A stretch of 21,003 nt of DNA from Desulfobulbaceae bacterium (GTDB lineage: Bacteria > Desulfobacterota > Desulfobulbia > Desulfobulbales > Desulfobulbaceae). Both the position numbers and the translations under genes were made by a program. This document shows positions 20,920 to 21,003 of this stretch, in pieces (the first letter of the stretch is position 1; each line of letters begins with the position of its first letter). The stretch spans positions 8,503 to 29,505 of the forward strand of contig JALXCX010000027.1 of the NCBI GenBank assembly GCA_026990725.1, read 5' to 3'. The notes under the pieces are model-generated. The model had not been told where the DNA came from. It saw only the letters and a program-made list of their open reading frames with translations, and searched no databases.

Positions 20920-21003
20920 TTACTTCCAAAGTTTCATCTGTTCCATCCGCTGGTCTTTGACTTGTTGCCATCGGACATATTGGCGAATCTTCTTCTCGTC
21001 TAG
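20920..21003 (-). CDS. C-terminal end of a second IS200/IS605-like transposase (partial)
   Basis: An open frame enters from the window edge and reads 27 residues to TAA (20922-20920): LDEKKIRQYVRWQQ followed by VKDQRMEQMKLWK. The pattern Tyr-Val-Arg-x-Gln...Arg-x-Glu-Gln matches the C-terminal helix of IS200/IS605 TnpA proteins, and aligns with the YIRDQ...RVEQL of the pseudogene next to it, so the Tyr would be the catalytic one. The sequence is different enough to be another family member, not a copy of the first. Too little is in view to judge whether the gene is intact. Confidence 0.55.
   Translation of the reverse strand, partial: LDEKKIRQYVRWQQVKDQRMEQMKLWK

Noticed and set aside
1..21003. 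CRISPR array, tRNA or rRNA genes, defence systems
   Set aside because: No regularly spaced repeats, cloverleaf or rRNA-like sequence, and no cas, toxin-antitoxin or restriction genes were recognised.

Overview
The window looks like chromosomal DNA of a Gram-negative, probably anaerobic Desulfobacterota-type bacterium (Desulfobulbales-like is my best guess). It carries lipid A genes (lpxC, lpxK, lpxB), an ECF-type nickel/cobalt transporter with the NikK/NikL accessory proteins common in that group, a CbiA-type cobyrinate diamide synthase and a LIV-type amino-acid importer. The placement rests on gene content and protein style; there is no rRNA gene to confirm it.

Layout. 1-206: promoter region with repeated TATTAC boxes. 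207-3785 (+): tightly packed metal-uptake operon nikM-nikL-nikK-nikQ-nikO. 3872-7972 (-): overlapping operon uvrB, DUF374 acyltransferase-like gene, cbiA, convergent with the nik operon. 8110-9111 (-): lpxC, closed by a strong terminator. 9372-10430 (-): lpxK. 10617-15616 (+): livJ, an intergenic terminator/attenuator plus repeats, then livH-livM-livG-livF. 15661-17887 (+): a 15-codon mini-ORF overlapping the start of a Gfo/Idh/MocA oxidoreductase gene, then lpxB. 17929-18056: a gene-free nested palindromic element. 18140-18442 (+): a small unknown gene with its own ribosome binding site and terminator. 18501-20218 (-): umuDC (DNA polymerase V) with a promoter overlapped by an inverted repeat. 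20330-21003: a decayed IS200-type element, tail to tail with the end of a second IS200/IS605-like transposase that runs off the window.

How the parts work together. The nik operon encodes a membrane S component (NikM), two exported accessory proteins (NikL, NikK), the transmembrane coupling protein (NikQ) and an ATPase with a histidine-rich tail (NikO). The neighbouring cbiA suggests a link to corrinoid synthesis, so cobalt cannot be excluded as substrate. Three lipid A enzymes (LpxC, LpxK, LpxB) and the oxidoreductase beside lpxB flank a complete LIV importer, which looks wedged into a lipid A neighbourhood. uvrB and umuDC are DNA repair/SOS-type functions in separate operons.

I found no clear new multi-gene system. 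The most interesting signals are non-coding or small: the nested palindrome at 17929-18056, the mini-ORF coupled to the oxidoreductase gene, the livJ-livH intergenic structures, the predicted N-terminal histidines of mature NikL and NikK, and the readable decay history of the IS200 copy.
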